NCBI RefSeq assembly: GCF_019550915.1
Contig: NZ_JAHWCI010000006.1
Coordinates: 1 to 64,000, forward strand
Reading direction: 5' to 3'
Length of the DNA: 64,000 nt
Origin: Mumia sp. zg.B17
GTDB lineage: Bacteria; Actinomycetota; Actinomycetes; Propionibacteriales; Nocardioidaceae
The notes beneath the pieces were generated by a model that did no database searches, was not told the DNA's origin, and worked only from the letters and a program-made list of their open reading frames with translations. Below, piece by piece: positions 8,136 through 17,535 of this stretch. The translations under genes and the position numbers were made by a program. Within the stretch, counting starts at the first letter, position 1, and every line of letters begins with the position of its first letter.

Positions 8136-9365
8136 CTAAGCGGTGCCGGAGCTCCGGCGCGCCCGTCTCGACAGGGAGTCGATCGTGACGGCGAGCAGCA
8201 GGACCGCGCCGGTGACGATGTAGCGAACCTCGGCCTCCACGCCGATGAGGTTCAGACCGCTGGTGATCGACTGGAGCACGAGCATCCCGAAGAGCGCCGC
8301 GTACGCCGAGCCGCGACCGCCGAACAGGCTGGTCCCGCCGATGACCGCGGCCGCGATCGCCATCAGGTTGGTGTCGGTGCCACCGCTGGACTGGGCGACC
8401 GACTGCAGCCGGCCGGCGGCGAGGATCCCGCCGAGGACGGCGAACGTCGAGGCTGCGGCGAACACGGTGATGTAGACCCTGTTCACCGGCACGCCGGCGC
8501 GCCGGGCTGCCTCCTCGTTGCCGCCGACCGCGTAGACCGACCGTCCGAAGCGCGTCTTGCGGAGGATCAGGTCGACCGCCACGATCATCGCCACCCAGAA
8601 CAACGGCATGTAGCCGACGCCGCGGTCCTGGTTGAGGTACCAGGCGCCGAAGAGCATCGCGGCCACCATCAGCACCGTCCGGATCACCGCGCCCCGCAGG
8701 GACGGCGCCGACAGGTTCGCCGCACGGCGGCGACGGATCGTGCGCAGCCGCAGCGCGAGATAGACGGCACCGATCGCGACGGCCAGGGCGTACGACACCG
8801 GGTCGGGCAGGTAGGAGAAGTTGGCGAAATCGATGATCCACGAGTCGATCGGGAGGTTGACCGTGCCGCGGCTCCCGAGCACCCACAGCTGGACCCCGAG
8901 GAACGCGAGGAGTCCGGCCAGGGTGATCACGAAGCTCGGCACGCCGAACTGCGTGAAGAGCAGGCCGTAGAACGTGCCGATCGCGACACCCACGGCGAGC
9001 GCGAGGAGGATCGCCGTCAGCAGCGGCCACCCCTGATAGACCAGCAGCACGGCCATGATCGAACCGCCGACGCCGCTCACCGAGCCGACCGAGAGGTCGA
9101 TCTCGCCGAGGAGCAGGACGAGCACGATCCCGAGCGAGATCATGCCGATCGTCGCGGAGTCGAGGCTGAGGTTGACGAGGTTGCGCGAGGAGAGGAACCG
9201 GTCGTTCTGGAGGAAGAAGATCAGCCAGATCAGGACCAGGCCGATGATGACCGGGGCCATGCCGAGGTCGCCCGACCGGATCCGTCGCCCGAAGCCGCTG
9301 AGGACGGCGCGGGGCGACTCGCTCTCGAGGAGCCGCTCGTCGGTCTTGTCGTAGGTCGTGGTCAT
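8136..9365 (-). CDS. sugar ABC transporter permease (XylH/RbsC type)
   Basis: Inner-membrane permease of 409 aa in the BPD_transp_2 family. After a 40-residue cytoplasmic N-terminus come about ten hydrophobic helices, with the family motif GEIDLSVGSVSGVGG near residue 95 and GGTSLFGGRGS in the last third. Best family match is the D-xylose/ribose permease group. It overlaps the ATPase gene by 4 nt (ATGA at 9362-9365), so the two are translationally coupled. With the ATPase and the binding lipoprotein it completes a carbohydrate importer. Confidence 0.9.
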   Translation of the reverse strand: MTTTYDKTDERLLESESPRAVLSGFGRRIRSGDLGMAPVIIGLVLIWLIFFLQNDRFLSSRNLVNLSLDSATIGMISLGIVLVLLLGEIDLSVGSVSGVGGSIMAVLLVYQGWPLLTAILLALAVGVAIGTFYGLLFTQFGVPSFVITLAGLLAFLGVQLWVLGSRGTVNLPIDSWIIDFANFSYLPDPVSYALAVAIGAVYLALRLRTIRRRRAANLSAPSLRGAVIRTVLMVAAMLFGAWYLNQDRGVGYMPLFWVAMIVAVDLILRKTRFGRSVYAVGGNEEAARRAGVPVNRVYITVFAAASTFAVLGGILAAGRLQSVAQSSGGTDTNLMAIAAAVIGGTSLFGGRGSAYAALFGMLVLQSITSGLNLIGVEAEVRYIVTGAVLLLAVTIDSLSRRARRSSGTA

Positions 9366-10243
9366 GCGTCGCGCTCCTGGTCGGGGTCGGGGCTCACGTG
9401 CCCCGGCCCGCCGGCGCCGTCCGGCAGGACGGCGTACGGGTCGATGGCGTCCGGCGTGATCGGGGACCCCGAGCGGTCGCGGGCCGCACGCTCGGCCACA
9501 ACGTTGTCGGAGGCGCCGGTGATGGCAGCGACGAGCTGCTCCGTCGTGACCTCGCCGATCGCGAACTCGGCGCTGTTGCGTCCGAGCCGGAGGACGTAGA
9601 TCCGGTCCGCGACAGCCTGGACGTCGGCCATGTTGTGCGTGATGAGCACGACGCCGAGCCCACGCTTGCGCAACCGCTCGATCAGGTTGAGGACCTCGGC
9701 CGTCTGGGCCACACCCAGCGCCGCGGTCGGCTCGTCGAGCATGACGACCTTGGGCTCACCGACGAGGCTGCGGGCGATGGCGACCGTCTGGCGCTGTCCG
9801 CCGGACAGCGAGGCGATCGGGATGCGCACGGACGGGATCTTGGCCGAGAGCTGCTGCAGGAGCTCCCACGAGTGGCGTTCCATCTCCACCTCGTCCAGCA
9901 CTCCGGCCTTGGTGCGCTCGTGGCCGAGGAAGAGGTTCGCGACGACGTCGAGGTTGTCGCACAGAGCAAGGTCCTGGAAGACCGTCGCGATGCCGAGGGC
10001 CTGCGAGGCCTTCGGCCCGTTGATCGTGACGGGGCGTCCGTCGAAGACGATCTCGCCGCCGTCGGGCTGGTACACGCCCGACATGATCTTGACGAGGGTC
10101 GACTTGCCGGCGCCGTTGTCGCCGACCAGGGCGACCACTTCACCGGGGCGCACGTCGACGGAGACGTCGCTGAGGGCTTGCACGGCGCCGAAGCGCTTGT
10201 CGATGCCGCGCAGCGAGAGGATCGGCTGGCTGCCGTCGTTCAT
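9362..10243 (-). CDS. sugar ABC transporter ATP-binding protein, single-cassette
   Basis: Cytoplasmic ATPase of 293 aa. It carries Walker A GDNGAGKST (about residue 42), Q-loop VFQDLAL, signature LSGGQRQTVA, Walker B VVMLDEP and the switch His in ITHN. Enterobacterial XylG and RbsA have two fused cassettes of about 500 aa; this has one, as in many actinobacterial sugar systems, so it should work as a homodimer. The C-terminal 40 residues (RSGSPITPDAIDPYAV onward) are a low-complexity tail. It sits between the binding protein, across an 81-nt gap with a stem-loop, and the permease. Confidence 0.92.
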   Translation of the reverse strand: MNDGSQPILSLRGIDKRFGAVQALSDVSVDVRPGEVVALVGDNGAGKSTLVKIMSGVYQPDGGEIVFDGRPVTINGPKASQALGIATVFQDLALCDNLDVVANLFLGHERTKAGVLDEVEMERHSWELLQQLSAKIPSVRIPIASLSGGQRQTVAIARSLVGEPKVVMLDEPTAALGVAQTAEVLNLIERLRKRGLGVVLITHNMADVQAVADRIYVLRLGRNSAEFAIGEVTTEQLVAAITGASDNVVAERAARDRSGSPITPDAIDPYAVLPDGAGGPGHVSPDPDQERDA

Positions 10244-10278
10244 GATGTCCTTCGCTGATGGTGAGGAACGGGAACGGC

Positions 10279-10309
10279 CCGGGTGGTCACGACGCGCGTG
10301 ACCACCCGG
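10279..10309 (-). other. stem-loop between binding-protein and ATPase genes
   Basis: A perfect 13-bp inverted repeat (CCGGGTGGTCACG against CGTGACCACCCGG) with a 5-nt loop lies 15 nt after the binding-protein stop. No uridine run follows. Such hairpins in ABC operons commonly protect the upstream mRNA or partly attenuate, giving more binding protein than ATPase and permease. That role is inferred. Confidence 0.7.
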
Positions 10310-10324
10310 ACCCCGAAGGCTTGA

Positions 10325-11383
10325 TCAGCTGAGGCCCGCAGCCTTGCACGCGTCGGCGTACTCGGGGGTGCAGATGTCCTCGACCGTGTAGAACCCGTCA
10401 GCCACGACCGTGTCCTTGATGTTGTCCTTGGTGACGACCGCCGGGTCGAAGATGAACGAGTCGACACCCTCGTAGTCGGTGGTCTCGCCGACGTCGTCGC
10501 CGTTGACGATGGCGACCGCCACCTCGGCGGCCTTCTCGGCCTCGGTCTTGATCGACTTGTAGATCGTCATGTACTGGTCGCCGCTGACGATGCGCTGGAT
10601 CGCGGCGAGCTCGGCGTCCTGACCGGTGACCGGCGGGAACTTCGTCATGCCGTCGGCGCGGAGGGCAGCGATCACGCCACCGGCCTGGCCGTCGTTGGCG
10701 GCGTACACGCCGGCGAGCGCGGCGCCGTCGACGTTGTTGAGCTGCGACGTGACGAACTTCTGAGCGTTGTCAGGGCTCCAGTCGGGGTTGTCGTACTCCG
10801 CCGCGACGGTCAGTCCGCTGGCGTCGATGGCCTTGTGCGCGCCCTTCTTGAACTGGGCGGCGTTCGGGTCGGTGGGCGAACCGTTGAGCATCAGGATGTC
10901 GCCGGAGCCACCGGTGGCCTCGACCAGCGCCTGACCCTGGAGCTCGCCGACCTTCTCGTTGTCGAAGGACAGGTAGTAGTCCGCGCCCTCCATGAACCGG
11001 TCGTAGGCCACGACCGGGACCTTGGACGACTGCGCCGACTTCACGGCGCCGGCCGCGGCGTCGCCGTCGACCGGGTCGAACACCAGCACGGCGGCACCGT
11101 CGGTGATCGCCGACTCGGCCTGCTGCTGCTGCTTCGCCGAGTCCTGGTCGGCGTTGAGGTACTTGACGTCGCAGTCGTCGCAGAGCTCCTTGACCTTGGC
11201 CTCGAACAGCGGCTTGTCGAACGCCTCGTAACGGGTGGTCTTCGTCTCGGGGAGCAGCAGCGCGATCGTCTTGCTGTCGCTGCCACCTCCGTCGCCGTCG
11301 TCGTCTCCGCCGCAAGCGCCCAGTGCGGCCGTGAGAACCACGACCGACGCCGCCCCTACGACGGTGCGCGCAAACTTGTTCAC
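10325..11383 (-). CDS. sugar-binding lipoprotein (XylF-like)
   Basis: Solute-binding protein of 352 aa in the periplasmic-binding-protein type 1 fold used for xylose, ribose and related sugars. A lipoprotein signal peptide ends in LGAC, followed by a Gly/Asp/Ser-rich linker. Family features include FDPVDGDAAAG, VPVVAYDRFM and AANDGQAGG. The GTG at 11383 has a GGGAGGA site 4-5 nt upstream and gives a normal signal peptide. It is the first gene of the operon and diverges from a ROK regulator. Xylose is the best family guess; the ligand is not proven by sequence. Confidence 0.9.
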   Translation of the reverse strand: MNKFARTVVGAASVVVLTAALGACGGDDDGDGGGSDSKTIALLLPETKTTRYEAFDKPLFEAKVKELCDDCDVKYLNADQDSAKQQQQAESAITDGAAVLVFDPVDGDAAAGAVKSAQSSKVPVVAYDRFMEGADYYLSFDNEKVGELQGQALVEATGGSGDILMLNGSPTDPNAAQFKKGAHKAIDASGLTVAAEYDNPDWSPDNAQKFVTSQLNNVDGAALAGVYAANDGQAGGVIAALRADGMTKFPPVTGQDAELAAIQRIVSGDQYMTIYKSIKTEAEKAAEVAVAIVNGDDVGETTDYEGVDSFIFDPAVVTKDNIKDTVVADGFYTVEDICTPEYADACKAAGLS

Positions 11384-11492
11384 GATGTCCTCCCAGATGA
11401 TGTGGTGCGGACAGCTGCAGGTCCGCCGCCGACAGTCTTGGGACCTTCCGCGTAATCGTCAAGTCATGAACGAATGAGCGTTGCAGAATCGA

Positions 11493-11511
11493 AACATATC
11501 TGTGAAATGTT
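11493..11511. promoter_or_regulatory. possible operator between sugar operon and ROK gene
   Basis: An imperfect inverted repeat (AACAT, 9-nt centre, ATGTT) sits between the divergent genes, about 40 nt before the ROK start. The region is AT-richer than its surroundings. A ROK regulator commonly binds its own divergent promoter region. The repeat is short, so confidence is low. Confidence 0.35.
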
Positions 11512-11517
11512 CACCTC

Positions 11518-11545
11518 TTGACGACTCACGAGATCTGATTAGGTT
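11518..11545 (+). promoter_or_regulatory. promoter of the ROK regulator gene
   Basis: TTGACG (11518-11523) and TAGGTT (11540-11545) are 16 nt apart. The ATG at 11552 lies 6 nt after the -10 box and lacks a Shine-Dalgarno site, so the mRNA is probably leaderless. Confidence 0.6.
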
Positions 11546-11551
11546 GTGCCC

Positions 11552-12685
11552 ATGCCTCCCACCGGCTCGCCCTCGGCGCTGCGCTCTGCCAACCTCGAGC
11601 GCATCGTGGGAGTCCTCCGCACCGCCACGGAGGTGTCCCAGGCCGAGATAGCCCGCCGCACCGATCTCGCGCCCGCGACCGTGTCCAACATCGTCCGCCA
11701 GCTCGTCGCCACCGGGCTCGTCGAGACCTCCGGCGGAGCCGGCCGTCGAGGCCTCACGGTCCAGATCTCCCGTCGCGCCGGACTCGTCGCAGGACTCGAC
11801 TTCGGTCACTCCCACCTCGAGGTCGCGCTCGGCGACCTCGCCGGCCGCCCGCTGGTCGGCGTACGCCGCCCGCTGGACAACGATCACCGGTACGCAGATG
11901 GCCTCGCGCTGGCGGAGGATCTCCTCGACGACCTGCTCGCCGAGCTCGGGGAGAGCCGCGACGCCGTGCGCGCCGGAGGCCTCGGGCTCCCCGCGCCGAT
12001 CACGAAGGACGGCCGCATCACGGCCGGCTCGATCCTCCCGGGCTGGGTCGGCGTGGCCGCGGCCGACGTGGCCTCGGCCGTGCTCGGCATCCCGATCCTG
12101 GTCGACAACGACGCCAACCTCGGTGCGCTCGCCGAGCACCACCACGATCCCGGGGTGACGACCCTGGCCTACCTCAAGGCCTCCTCCGGCATCGGCTGCG
12201 GACTGGTGCTGGACGGCCGCCTCTATCGCGGCGGGCTCGGCACCGCCGGTGAGCTCGGCCACGTGACGCTCGACGAGAGCGGACCCTTGTGCCGGTGCGG
12301 CAGCCGTGGGTGCCTCGAGGCGTACGCCGGGGGTAGCGGACTGATCGAGCAGCTGCGTGGACGGGCCCCGGACCTGGCCGTCCACGACCTGGCCGACCTC
12401 GCCGTCTCAGGAGACGCGGGCGCCCGGCGCCTCCTCGAGGACGCCGGCCGGGCGCTCGGGCAAGGGTCGGCGATCCTCGCGAACCTGCTCAGCCCTGAGG
12501 TGATCGTGGTGGGCGGGGACCTGGCCTGCGAGATCCTCGTCGACGGCATCCGTGACGGTCTGCGCCGTCACGCGGTCGACGGGCTCGAGGGAGCGATCGA
12601 GGTGCGGTTGTCCACGCTGGGCGACAAGGCCTCGGTCGTCGGAGCCCTCGTGACCGCGCTCGACGCGGTGGCGCTGACCGGGTGA
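11552..12685 (+). CDS. ROK family transcriptional regulator
   Basis: Protein of 377 aa. A winged helix-turn-helix occupies about residues 10-65 (VSQAEIARRTDLAPATVSNIVRQL split over two helices). A sugar-kinase-like ROK domain follows, with the nucleotide-binding start GLDFGHSHLEVAL, ELGHVT, and the zinc motif CRCGSRGCLEA. ROK regulators sense sugars or sugar phosphates; standing divergent to the XylF-like transporter it most likely controls that operon. An in-frame GTG at 11546 is an alternative start, but the ATG fits the promoter spacing better. Confidence 0.9.
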   Translation: MPPTGSPSALRSANLERIVGVLRTATEVSQAEIARRTDLAPATVSNIVRQLVATGLVETSGGAGRRGLTVQISRRAGLVAGLDFGHSHLEVALGDLAGRPLVGVRRPLDNDHRYADGLALAEDLLDDLLAELGESRDAVRAGGLGLPAPITKDGRITAGSILPGWVGVAAADVASAVLGIPILVDNDANLGALAEHHHDPGVTTLAYLKASSGIGCGLVLDGRLYRGGLGTAGELGHVTLDESGPLCRCGSRGCLEAYAGGSGLIEQLRGRAPDLAVHDLADLAVSGDAGARRLLEDAGRALGQGSAILANLLSPEVIVVGGDLACEILVDGIRDGLRRHAVDGLEGAIEVRLSTLGDKASVVGALVTALDAVALTG

Positions 12686-12708
12686 CGTCCCCGGCGCCGG
12701 CCAGCCGC

Positions 12709-13395
12709 TCAGACCGTCGTACGGCCGAGCAGCGCGGTGAGCTCTACCGTCGTCGGCGTGCTCGTCAGCATGGTGCCGTCGACCTCGACGGCCGGTGTCC
12801 CGTCGATCTTGCCCATCGCGTCCTCGGTGAGCTCAGGGACCAGCCCGGCGTGCTGCCCGGTCTCGATGCAGGACCTCGCGTCAGCGGCGCCGACCTCATC
12901 GGCGAGTCCGACGAGGTCGGTGTCGGACAGACCGCCCGGGCGCTGATGCTCCAGGAGAGCGGCGACGAACGCGGCGTACTCCGCCGCCCCCTCGGCGGCG
13001 GCGACGCACAATCCGGCGTTGACGCTCCGCGCGGAGGCGCGGTCGGTGCTGCCGTTGTCGAGGAACGACACCAACCGGTACTCGAGCGTGATCGCGCCCT
13101 CCGCGAGCCGCGCCTCGAGCAGCCGCCCCTGGTCAGCGGCGAACGCCTTGCAGTGCGGGCACAGCGGCTCGACGTAGACGGCCACCGCGGTCGCCTGCTC
13201 GGGGAACGAGCCCGCGGGGTCGAGGTCGCGGGCGGTGACGACCACGCCGCCGCCGTCGGTGAGCGTCGGGACGGCCGCCGCGGCACCGGCTGGTCCTGAG
13301 CGACCCGTCGCGACATCGGCGGCGCTGCCGCACCCGGCGAGGACGCACGACACGAGGCACACCATGAGTCCGGTCACGAGCCAGGAGCGAGTCAT
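12709..13395 (-). CDS. DsbA-like thioredoxin-fold lipoprotein
   Basis: Exported protein of 228 aa. A lipoprotein signal ends in LAGC (about residue 22), followed by a thioredoxin-fold domain with the redox motif CPHC (EPLCPHCKAFAADQG, about residues 75-89). The C-terminal half matches DSBA-type thioredoxins, including the helical insertion and a cis-Pro region at GTPAVEVDG. It probably oxidises or isomerises disulfides outside the membrane. It converges with the ROK gene and follows mpg with a 10-nt gap, so it may be the last gene of the tct-usp-mpg string. Confidence 0.88.
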   Translation of the reverse strand: MTRSWLVTGLMVCLVSCVLAGCGSAADVATGRSGPAGAAAAVPTLTDGGGVVVTARDLDPAGSFPEQATAVAVYVEPLCPHCKAFAADQGRLLEARLAEGAITLEYRLVSFLDNGSTDRASARSVNAGLCVAAAEGAAEYAAFVAALLEHQRPGGLSDTDLVGLADEVGAADARSCIETGQHAGLVPELTEDAMGKIDGTPAVEVDGTMLTSTPTTVELTALLGRTTV

Positions 13396-13405
13396 GCCGC
13401 CATCC

Positions 13406-13984
13406 TCACAGAGGCTCCGCGTCGCCGGCCCGGGGGCTGCGGCGGTAGGCCGAGACCGTCGGGTCGTTGGTCACCCAGAACCGCCACGGGACGTCGGCCG
13501 CCCGTGAGACCCCCACCCGGGGCCCGGCACTGACGGCCTCGGCCGGGATCGGCGCGTCGCGGTGCAGCACGACCTGAGGTCCGTCCAGCGTGGCCCCGTT
13601 CTGCTCGATGGTGATCCCGAGCGCCGAGGTCAGGTTGGCAGGGCCTCGAGCGAGTCGGACGTCGGGCACTCCCCCACGCCGGTCACGGGCTGTCTCGACG
13701 CCCCGCACCACCTCACCGGCCCGCAGCAGCACGGCCGACGCGTCACCGTCGGCCCCCACGACCACGTTCGCGCAGTAGTGCATCCCGTACGAGAGGTAGA
13801 CGTAGAGCACGTCGGGCGGTCCGAACATGATCCCGCTGCGCGGCGTCGGTCCACGGAAGGCGTGCGACGCCGGGTCGCCCGTCCCGCCGTACGCCTCGAC
13901 CTCGGTGATCCGCACGGTCACGTCACCACGCGTCAGGGTCGCTCCCAGCAGGTGCCGCGCCTGCGTCTCGATCTCGTCCGTCAC
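13406..13984 (-). CDS. mpg: DNA-3-methyladenine glycosylase (AAG/MPG family)
   Basis: Base-excision repair enzyme of 192 aa that removes alkylated purines. It matches the eukaryotic-type AAG fold: ARHLLGATL at the start, the catalytic region RITEVEAYGG with the active-site Glu, the intercalating segment MFGPPDVLYVYLSYGMHYC, and LARGPANLTSALGI. The GTG at 13984 overlaps the usp stop as GTGA, showing translational coupling. Joining a repair enzyme to a tricarboxylate transporter string is unusual; it may reflect compaction, not shared function. Confidence 0.92.
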   Translation of the reverse strand: MTDEIETQARHLLGATLTRGDVTVRITEVEAYGGTGDPASHAFRGPTPRSGIMFGPPDVLYVYLSYGMHYCANVVVGADGDASAVLLRAGEVVRGVETARDRRGGVPDVRLARGPANLTSALGITIEQNGATLDGPQVVLHRDAPIPAEAVSAGPRVGVSRAADVPWRFWVTNDPTVSAYRRSPRAGDAEPL

Positions 13985-14391
13985 ACTGCCGAGTGTGCCG
14001 GGCCGTCCGGCTTCACCGCGAGGACGGGGACGGGAGAGTCGAGGAGGAGTCGCTGGGCGACGCTCCCGGCGATCATCTTCCCGACCGGGGACCGGTGACG
14101 GATCCCGATGACGAGCTCGTCGGCACCCACCTCCGCGACGACGGCGAGCACCGCGCCGGCGACGTCGGGGTCGATCGGCTGACGGACGACCGCGTCGACG
14201 CCCAGCCGCACGAGCTCCTCACGGAGGTGGTCGGCCGCGCTGCCGGCGGCGAACCGCCGGTCGACGTAGGAGTCCCCGCGGGTCGCGTTGACGACCACAA
14301 GGTCGGTGTCCCGCAGCCTCGCCTCCGCCACACCGTGGGCGAGGGCGGCGCGTCCCTGGTCGTCCTCGCTGTAGGCCACGACGACGGTCAT
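13981..14391 (-). CDS. universal stress protein, UspA family
   Basis: Single-domain Usp of 136 aa. It begins [17 protein letters not shown] with the Asp-containing first strand and ends with the nucleotide-loop region [15 protein letters not shown]. In ATP-binding Usp proteins this loop is G-2x-G-9x-G-S/T; here the second Gly is His, so ATP binding is uncertain. It overlaps tctA (ATGA at 14388-14391) and mpg (GTGA at 13981-13984). Usp genes are often found behind tctA in actinobacteria, so a link to the transporter is plausible. Confidence 0.88.
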   Translation of the reverse strand: MTVVVAYSEDDQGRAALAHGVAEARLRDTDLVVVNATRGDSYVDRRFAAGSAADHLREELVRLGVDAVVRQPIDPDVAGAVLAVVAEVGADELVIGIRHRSPVGKMIAGSVAQRLLLDSPVPVLAVKPDGPAHSAV

Positions 14392-15905
14392 GGGCGGACC
14401 TCCTTCTCCAGGTCGTCGAGCTCCTTCTCCAGCGGGTCGGTGCCGCCACCGCGCAACCGGGCGACGAGAGGGACCAGCACGATCAGCGCGATCACCACGT
14501 ACGCGACGACGGCGACCGGCTCGGAGAGCAGCGTGGTCCAGTCTCCCTCGGAGAGCTGGAGCGCCTGCCCGAGCTGGTATTCCAGCTGCGGACCGAGGAT
14601 GACGCCGATGATGAGAGGCAGCACCGGCAGCGCGAACCGTCGCATCGCGAGGCCGAGGAGCCCGAACGCGAGCAGCACCAGCAGGTCGAACCACTGGAAG
14701 TTGACGCTGTAGGCGCCGAGCGAGGCAAAGAAGAGGATCCCGGCGTACAGGTACGGCCGCGGCGTGCGCAGCAGCTTCGCCCACACCGGCGCGAGCGGGA
14801 GGTTGAGCACGAGCAGCAGGGTGTTGGCGACGAAGAGGCTGGCGAGCAGGCCCCACACGAGCTCCGGCTCGTTGTCGAAGAGGCCGGGTCCCGGCTGCAG
14901 GCCGTAGCTCTGCATGGAGGCCAGGATCACCGCCGCGGTCGCGGTGGTGGGCAGCCCTAGGGCGAGCAGCGGCACCATGGTCCCGGCGGCGGAGGCGTTG
15001 TTGGCCGCCTCCGGACCGGCGACGCCCTCGATCGCGCCGTGGCCGAACTCCTCGGGGTGCTTCGAGAGCCTGCGTTCGGTGATGTAGGACAAGAACGTCG
15101 GCATCTCGGCGCCACCGGCCGGGAGCGCGCCGAACGGGAAGCCGTACGCGGTGCCACGCAGCCACGGCCTCCAGGAGCGCGACCAGTCCGCCCGCCCCAT
15201 CCACGGCCGACCGACCGGCGTGATCTCGAGCGGGCGACGCCGCAGGTGCGCCGCCACCCACAGCGCCTCCCCGATCGCGAAGATGGCGACCGCCACGACC
15301 ACGATGTCGATGCCGTCGGCCAGCAGCGAGTTGCCGAACGTGAGACGCGGCTGACCCGTCGACGTCCCGACCAGGCCGATCGACAGACCCAGCGCCAACG
15401 AGATGAACCCGCGCAGCTTGGAGTCGCCGAGGACGGCGGTGACCGCCACGAGGGCGAGCAGCATGATCGCGAAGTACGACGGAGCACCGAGGTTCACGAC
15501 CCAGTCGGCGACGCTCGGCGCGAGCGCCACGAGGAGCACGGTCCCGATGGTGCCGGCGACGAACGAGCCGATCGCCGCGGTGGCGAGCGCCTGGGCCGCG
15601 CGGCCCGCCTTCGCCATCTTGTTGCCCTCGATCGCGGTGATCACCGACGACGACTCCCCTGGCGTGTTGAGCAGGATCGAGGTCGTCGAGCCGCCGTACA
15701 TCCCGCCGTAGTAGATCCCCGCGAACATGATCAAGGCGCCCTCGGGCGAGACGTTGTAGGTCACCGGCAGCAGCAGCGCCACGGTCATCGCCGGGCCGAT
15801 GCCGGGCAGGACGCCGACCGACGTGCCGAGCAGCACGCCGATGCAGGCGTAGAGGAGGTTGATCGGGGTCAGCGCGGTCGCGAAGCCGTCGAGGAGCATG
15901 TCCAT
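14388..15905 (-). CDS. tctA: tripartite tricarboxylate transporter permease, large subunit
   Basis: Inner-membrane subunit of 505 aa with about 12 hydrophobic helices. The TctA motif [17 protein letters not shown] is present near residue 35, and [10 protein letters not shown] near residue 325 is typical of the second half. It translocates the carboxylate delivered by the TctC-type protein in a sodium- or proton-coupled manner. The start ATG shares one base with the tctB stop (TGATG at 15903-15907). Real substrates of the family range well beyond citrate, so the solute is open. Confidence 0.94.
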   Translation of the reverse strand: MDMLLDGFATALTPINLLYACIGVLLGTSVGVLPGIGPAMTVALLLPVTYNVSPEGALIMFAGIYYGGMYGGSTTSILLNTPGESSSVITAIEGNKMAKAGRAAQALATAAIGSFVAGTIGTVLLVALAPSVADWVVNLGAPSYFAIMLLALVAVTAVLGDSKLRGFISLALGLSIGLVGTSTGQPRLTFGNSLLADGIDIVVVAVAIFAIGEALWVAAHLRRRPLEITPVGRPWMGRADWSRSWRPWLRGTAYGFPFGALPAGGAEMPTFLSYITERRLSKHPEEFGHGAIEGVAGPEAANNASAAGTMVPLLALGLPTTATAAVILASMQSYGLQPGPGLFDNEPELVWGLLASLFVANTLLLVLNLPLAPVWAKLLRTPRPYLYAGILFFASLGAYSVNFQWFDLLVLLAFGLLGLAMRRFALPVLPLIIGVILGPQLEYQLGQALQLSEGDWTTLLSEPVAVVAYVVIALIVLVPLVARLRGGGTDPLEKELDDLEKEVRP

Positions 15906-16420
15906 CAGAGCACCCCGTCCAGGATCCCGGCCGGGATCGGGATGCCCAGCCCGACGTAGAACCCGTACCAGGTGCCGACCGACATGACGGCGCCGATCGC
16001 GAGGTCGCGCACGTGCGTCCGGCTGCCCAGGACCCAGGTGCAGCCGGCGAACAGGAGTGCGCCGGTGATCGCCCAGCTCAGCAGGTCGATGAGGACGATG
16101 TTGACGACGAAGACGCCCACGAGCTTGGCGACGGTGAGCCAGTCGGCGCCCTCGGTCAGGTCGACGTCCTCGCCGGCCTCCGCCTCCGGCACGTCGCCTC
16201 GGGCGGTGACGACGGCCAGCAGCACCGCGAGCACGACGAGGGCGCCCCCGACGACGTAGGGGAACGCCGCCGGGGACAGCACCTGGTCGGAGAACCCGGC
16301 GCTCAGGGTCGCGGCGTCGTACAGCACGTAGGCGCCCACCACGGCGAGAAACGCCGCGAGGGCGTACTGGGCGCGGTCGACGACCCGCGTCGACGGCTCG
16401 TCCGCCTTCGCCGCGCTCAT
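15905..16420 (-). CDS. tctB: tripartite tricarboxylate transporter small permease
   Basis: Small membrane subunit of 171 aa with four hydrophobic helices ([39 protein letters not shown], a paired helix at [16 protein letters not shown], and the C-terminal [16 protein letters not shown]). It partners TctA. ATG 16420 was chosen because it overlaps the tctC stop as ATGA and precedes the first helix by a normal cytoplasmic segment; the frame is open further upstream only inside tctC. Confidence 0.88.
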   Translation of the reverse strand: MSAAKADEPSTRVVDRAQYALAAFLAVVGAYVLYDAATLSAGFSDQVLSPAAFPYVVGGALVVLAVLLAVVTARGDVPEAEAGEDVDLTEGADWLTVAKLVGVFVVNIVLIDLLSWAITGALLFAGCTWVLGSRTHVRDLAIGAVMSVGTWYGFYVGLGIPIPAGILDGVL

Positions 16421-17427
16421 ACCAGCCCCAGCTCCTTCAGGGTGTCCTCGACCCGCGCGTCCTGCGAGACCAGGAATTCCTCGAACTCGGCCCCGGTCTG
16501 GAAGGCGTCCGTCCAACCGTTGCGCTCGAGCTCGTCACGCCATGCGTCCGTGTCCTGCATCTCCTCGAGCAGCGTCACCAAGGCGTCGCGCTGCTCGTCG
16601 CTGATCCCCGGCGGCGCGAGCACACCACGCCAGTTGCTGAAGGCGAAATCGACACCGGACTCCTTGAGGGTGGGTGCGTCGACGGTCTCCAGCCGCTCCT
16701 CCCCCGACACCGCGAGGACCCGCAGGCTGCCTTCGGCGATCTGGCCCTCGAACTCACCGAGACCCGACGTCCCGACGTCGATCTTGGCGCCGAGGAGAGC
16801 CGTCGTCAGCGGGCCGCCGCCGTCGTACGCGACGTAGTTCACCTCTCGCGGGTCGACGCCGACCGCCTGGGCGAGCTGCATCGGGAAGAGGTGGTCGGGT
16901 CCCCCGGGCGAGGAACCGCCGCCGATCGACACGCTGCCGGGATCGGCCTTCCATGCCTTCACGAAGTCCTCGACCGTCGTGAATGGCGAGTCCGACGGCA
17001 CGAGGAGGCCCTCGGACTCCTCGACGAGGCGCGCCAGCGGCGTCGCTCTGTCGACGGTGGCGTCGGACCGGTTGGTGTAGACCGCACCGACCACGCCGAG
17101 CCCCATCGTCAGCATGAGGTCGTCGGCCTCACGCTCGTTGAGGAGGCGCTGCATCGCGACGGTGCCGCTGGCGCCGATCACGTTGGTGATCTCGAATCGG
17201 CCGGTCAGGCCGTCGTCCTCCATCACCCGCGCGGCGGCACGTCCGGTGAGGTCGTAGCCGCCCCCGGGGCTGTTGGGGATCATCATGCGGAGGCGCCGGT
17301 TGTCGGCCTCGTCGGCGCCGCGGGTCACCCCGCAGGCGGCGACGACGGCCGTCAGCACCGTGACCAGCACCACGACCCAGGCGGCACGCGCCCGCCGCGA
17401 GCCTGGGTCCCTCACGTCAGTCGGCAT
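16417..17427 (-). CDS. tctC: tripartite tricarboxylate transporter solute-binding lipoprotein
   Basis: Extracytoplasmic receptor of 336 aa in the Bug/TctC family. The signal peptide has an Arg-rich start and ends in the lipobox VVAAC (about residue 32). The mature start [23 protein letters not shown] is the classic Bug ligand loop. [15 protein letters not shown] and [10 protein letters not shown] near the C-terminus are also family features. First gene of the tctC-tctB-tctA-usp-mpg string, with all junctions overlapping by 1 or 4 nt. Confidence 0.92.
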   Translation of the reverse strand: MPTDVRDPGSRRARAAWVVVLVTVLTAVVAACGVTRGADEADNRRLRMMIPNSPGGGYDLTGRAAARVMEDDGLTGRFEITNVIGASGTVAMQRLLNEREADDLMLTMGLGVVGAVYTNRSDATVDRATPLARLVEESEGLLVPSDSPFTTVEDFVKAWKADPGSVSIGGGSSPGGPDHLFPMQLAQAVGVDPREVNYVAYDGGGPLTTALLGAKIDVGTSGLGEFEGQIAEGSLRVLAVSGEERLETVDAPTLKESGVDFAFSNWRGVLAPPGISDEQRDALVTLLEEMQDTDAWRDELERNGWTDAFQTGAEFEEFLVSQDARVEDTLKELGLV

Positions 17428-17508
17428 CGTCCCTCGTTCCGTCGCGCGCGCCCGTACGGCACGTCCGTCCCCTGCGAGGATGGACCATCCCGTGGTCTAC
17501 GTCACGTC

Positions 17509-17535
17509 GAGCCGACCACCGGCCGGTGTGCCGGC

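Noticed and set aside
6621-9599. A 992-codon plus-strand open frame opposite the MMPL and sugar ABC genes
   Set aside because: Antisense to three clear genes with strong motifs; composition is that of a GC-driven shadow frame.
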